A stretch of DNA of 15,228 nt, from positions 1 to 15,228 of the forward strand of contig WRCL01000009.1 in NCBI GenBank assembly GCA_009783975.1. The letters are read 5' to 3'. The notes beneath the pieces were generated by a model that had not been told where the DNA came from, ran no database searches, and was given only the letters and a program-made list of their open reading frames with translations. Made by a program: the position numbers and the translations under genes. This DNA is from Micrococcales bacterium (GTDB lineage: Bacteria > Actinomycetota > Actinomycetes > Actinomycetales > Cellulomonadaceae). Positions 13,162-15,228 of the stretch are shown one piece after another (position 1 is the first letter of the stretch; each line of letters opens with the position of its first letter).

Positions 13162-14496
13162 GTGATTCCTTCGGTGCGCGAGGTGGAACAGACGACGCCG
13201 GTGACGCGGGACCGGTTCGTCGACGTCGTGCGGTTGTTCTCCTTGCTTGTCGTCATCGGGGGGCACGCGGTGATGCTGCTGGTGACGGTCACCCCAGACC
13301 GGTGGACGTTCGGCAACGTGCTGGACGGGTCGCCCCGGCTGCAGCTGCTCACATGGGTGCTGCAGGTCATGCCGCTGTTCTTTTTTGCTGGGGTTGCTGC
13401 GAGCCTGCACAGCTACACCGGGACCGACGCGGCGCGCTGGTTGTTCCGGCGGGTGCAACGGCTGTACCGGCCGGTGTTCTACTACCTCGCGGGGTGGCTG
13501 GTCGCGCTGACGATCGCCCGGCGGTACCTGTCAGACCAGGCGTACAACAACATCGCCGGGGTCGGGATCCAGCTCACGTGGTTCCTCGGGGCGTACATGC
13601 TCGTCCTCGTCGGGGTCCCGGCGTTGCACAAGATCACCAGCGCACGGGCGTTGTGGACGACGCTGGCGGGCATGGTCGCGGTGGTTGCTGTGATCGACCA
13701 GGTGCGGATCGCTGGGGGGCCCGGGCTTGTCGGGTACCTGAACTTCGCCGCGTGGTACGTCGCGGGGGTCCTGGGCGTGGGGTACGTGCGCGGGCTCATC
13801 ACCCGACGCACCGCGCTGCTGGTGGCGCTGGGGGCGTTCGCGGTCAACGTCGTGCTCGTCACCGCCGGACCGTACGAGGTGAGCCTGGTCACGGTCCGCG
13901 GCCTGCACCTGTCGAACATGACCCCGCCGACGGTCGTGCTGTGCGGGCACATGCTGTTCTTGTGCGCGCTGGCCATCTGGGCGCGCCCGGCGGTCACCCG
14001 GGCCGCGGCCAACGCGCGGGTGTGGTGGTTCGTCGCGATCGGCAACCGCGGGGCGATGACGTTGTACCTGTGGCACCTGGTCGCGCTCATCATCGTGTTC
14101 GCCGCCAGCCACGTTCTGGGCCACGACCGTGTGAGCACCGAGCAGCCCGGGTTCTGGTGCCTGGTCGCGGTGCAGGTGCTCGCCGTGTACGCGCTGACCT
14201 GTGTGCTGTTCTGGCTGCTGCAACCGTTGGAGAACACACCGTTGCCCTGGTGGGACGCGAAGGTCGCGCCGTTGTCCACCCCACGCGCAGCCGTCGCGTG
14301 GGCCGGGCTGCTCGCGATCGTCGTCACCAACCTCATGTCAGCCAAGGAGGGCCTGAAAGGGCCCGGGCTGGTGTGGGTGCCGTTGTTCGTCGCCGCCCTG
14401 CTCGGCACCCGGGCGATCATGCCCACCAAACCAGGCTGTGGCAGCGCGTCGCCCGACCGACGCACACACAAGCGCGGGGCATCCGGTGGGTGCTGA
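13162..14496 (+). CDS. Acyltransferase_3-family integral membrane protein
   Basis: A 444-residue multi-pass membrane protein of the acyltransferase 3 family, which moves acetyl or other acyl groups onto sugars, wall polymers or lipids. The family signature lies in the first membrane segment: RDRFVDVVRLFSLLVVIGGH, with Arg and the putative catalytic His. MPLFFFAGVAASLHSY in the next segments and the MTLYLWHLVALI helix, also with a conserved His, are typical. About ten hydrophobic segments can be counted, and the C-terminal 30 residues are basic and probably cytoplasmic. The acceptor cannot be inferred, since no glycan cluster surrounds it. GTG at 13162 is chosen because TAGGGT sits exactly 6 nt upstream. 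It is separated from the HAD gene by a palindrome and likely transcribed alone. Confidence 0.88.
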   Translation: MIPSVREVEQTTPVTRDRFVDVVRLFSLLVVIGGHAVMLLVTVTPDRWTFGNVLDGSPRLQLLTWVLQVMPLFFFAGVAASLHSYTGTDAARWLFRRVQRLYRPVFYYLAGWLVALTIARRYLSDQAYNNIAGVGIQLTWFLGAYMLVLVGVPALHKITSARALWTTLAGMVAVVAVIDQVRIAGGPGLVGYLNFAAWYVAGVLGVGYVRGLITRRTALLVALGAFAVNVVLVTAGPYEVSLVTVRGLHLSNMTPPTVVLCGHMLFLCALAIWARPAVTRAAANARVWWFVAIGNRGAMTLYLWHLVALIIVFAASHVLGHDRVSTEQPGFWCLVAVQVLAVYALTCVLFWLLQPLENTPLPWWDAKVAPLSTPRAAVAWAGLLAIVVTNLMSAKEGLKGPGLVWVPLFVAALLGTRAIMPTKPGCGSASPDRRTHKRGASGGC

Positions 14497-14537
14497 CGCC
14501 TTAGGATCCGGCACTGCATGACCTCGGCGTCAACCCC

Positions 14538-14735
14538 TCAGCGGCGGGTAGATTCGTAGGCGACCCAGGCATCCAGCTCGGAGCGGTGATTGTCGACGAA
14601 GGTTTGTTGGTACCTGGCGGCGATCGAGTGGAGCCGTGAGGTGTAGAAAGGCAACCCGCCTTCACTGGACGGTCGAGAGGCACAGCCTACGACGACAACC
14701 AGCATCAGAGCACATGCGAGTGGGCGGGATATCAT
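14538..14735 (-). CDS. Small putative lipoprotein
   Basis: A 65-residue product with a short basic start, a hydrophobic stretch LACALMLVVVVGC and a lipobox (VVGC-A), so it should be exported and lipidated, leaving about 45 residues outside the membrane. I do not recognise the mature part, which contains YTSRLHSIAARYQQTFVDNH and ends in Thr-Arg-Arg. The ATG overlaps the stop of the upstream gene by 4 nt (ATGA), which implies translational coupling. Base composition is visibly less GC-rich than in the genes to its left, consistent with acquired DNA. Confidence 0.6.
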   Translation of the reverse strand: MISRPLACALMLVVVVGCASRPSSEGGLPFYTSRLHSIAARYQQTFVDNHRSELDAWVAYESTRR

Positions 14736-15130
14736 GGACCACTTCGGAATTCGCCGACGACAGTGACACCGTCGCTCTCGTACACCGGCATCTTTCGGGA
14801 CAAAGCCTCCGCAGCAGCGGCCGCGCATCGTCCCGCGAGTTCGGTCAGGCTGGCTGGAACGGCCGACGACTCCACGCCCGACTCCTTCAGTATTGACGCC
14901 AGCGCTGCCGTGCCATCGGTTTGTAGCGCGCCAGAGTTCCGAGCAGAGATCACATCCCACACCAACATCTGGGTCGTTTCGTTGACGGGCGCTTCCTGCG
15001 GCAGGCCGGTGACGTCTGAGCGGACAGCATCGAGGCAACCCTGCAACGCAGCAGCGTCGCGCCGCGTCTGGTACGCGACCGCCTCTTCAGGATTCTGCGG
15101 CTGTTCGGCGTACAGGTCCGTTTTGCGTGA
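14732..15130 (-). CDS. Hypothetical protein, 5' end apparently cut off by an insertion sequence
   Basis: The frame is open from 15130 down to the TGA at 14734-14732 (132 codons) with an in-frame TAG immediately before it and no ATG or GTG near the open end. TTG at 15046 is the only possible start of note and would give 104 residues, yet the residues before it (QNPEEAVAYQTRRDAAALQG) look like ordinary coding sequence. The simplest reading is a gene whose start was removed when the adjacent transposable element arrived. No domain is recognised. The product is rich in Ala and Glu, has no membrane segment and ends VYESDGVTVVGEFRSGP. It overlaps the lipoprotein gene by 4 nt, so the two formed one operon. 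Confidence 0.5.
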   Translation of the reverse strand, partial: SRKTDLYAEQPQNPEEAVAYQTRRDAAALQGCLDAVRSDVTGLPQEAPVNETTQMLVWDVISARNSGALQTDGTAALASILKESGVESSAVPASLTELAGRCAAAAAEALSRKMPVYESDGVTVVGEFRSGP

Positions 15131-15134
15131 CTAT

Positions 15135-15228
15135 TCAGGGTGCCACGGGTAGCCAGATGTTGTCGCTGAACAGGGACGTGATGGCTTCGAGGGGTGAGAC
15201 GTGGTTCTTGCGGGCGGTGGACACGTAG
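15135..15228 (-). mobile_element. 3' end of an IS66-like transposase gene (runs off the window)
   Basis: The last 30 codons, YVSTARKNHVSPLEAITSLF followed by SDNIWLPVAP and a TGA at 15137-15135, resemble the C-terminus of IS66-family TnpC transposases, which often read Y-TARKHG-DALDAL-LF-G-PW-P. Only this tail is inside the window, so the family call rests on a short match. The element boundary must lie near 15125-15135, between this stop and the opening of the truncated neighbouring frame. No terminal repeat or target duplication can be verified with the other end outside the window. Confidence 0.55.

Noticed and set aside
12621..14504. A 627-codon plus-strand frame overlapping the HAD and acyltransferase genes
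   Set aside because: Out of frame with both conserved genes, arginine-rich and without motifs. It is a high-GC artefact.

Overview
This is a high-GC window (codon third positions almost always G or C) that reads like an actinomycete. The divergent hemA / hemE-hemY layout, leaderless-looking starts, an LPxTG surface protein and the codon use suggest Micrococcales, perhaps a Cellulomonas-like lineage. That placement is inference, because no rRNA or other phylogenetic marker is present.

Layout. (1) 53-3842 is heme biosynthesis: hemA (glutamyl-tRNA reductase, minus) is divergent from hemE (uroporphyrinogen decarboxylase), which overlaps hemY (coproporphyrinogen/protoporphyrinogen oxidase) by 4 nt. 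(2) 3909-8033 holds a strong hairpin between convergent genes, then a 1359-residue minus-strand surface adhesin: signal peptide, VWA domain with a complete metal site, three SpaA/Cna_B-like modules, a Pro-Gly-Asp stalk and an LPYTG sortase signal. No sortase or pilin lies beside it. (3) 8034-10217 is accessory DNA: a broken rtcB remnant, then a minus-strand pair consisting of an Rpn-family PD-(D/E)XK nuclease and, 2 nt after its stop, a free-standing duplicate of its C-terminal part. (4) 10218-10635 has tRNA-Arg(ACG), a YoeB/Txe toxin remnant and a 31-bp-arm inverted repeat. (5) 10625-14496 has a cytoplasmic GH13 alpha-amylase (minus), a Cof-type HAD phosphatase (+) and a multi-pass acyltransferase (+). 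(6) 14538-15228 has a small lipoprotein gene and an overlapping 5'-truncated partner, cut off by the 3' end of an IS66-like transposase that runs out of the window.

Two things stand out. The first is the Rpn pair. The nuclease gene has an internal ATG with a perfect AGGAG six nucleotides upstream, at the position expected for an intragenic RpnS-type antitoxin. The next gene is a separate protein that begins at the equivalent residue and has its own strong ribosome binding site. This looks like a toxin with both a nested and a duplicated stand-alone antitoxin. The second is a family of at least seven short REP-like imperfect palindromes (core GGGGACGGTTCC) at nearly every gene boundary. One copy now encodes the last residues and stop codon of HemY.

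Several starts (hemA, hemE, the HAD gene, the acyltransferase) sit exactly 6 nt after a -10-like hexamer, which points to leaderless transcripts and was used to choose starts.
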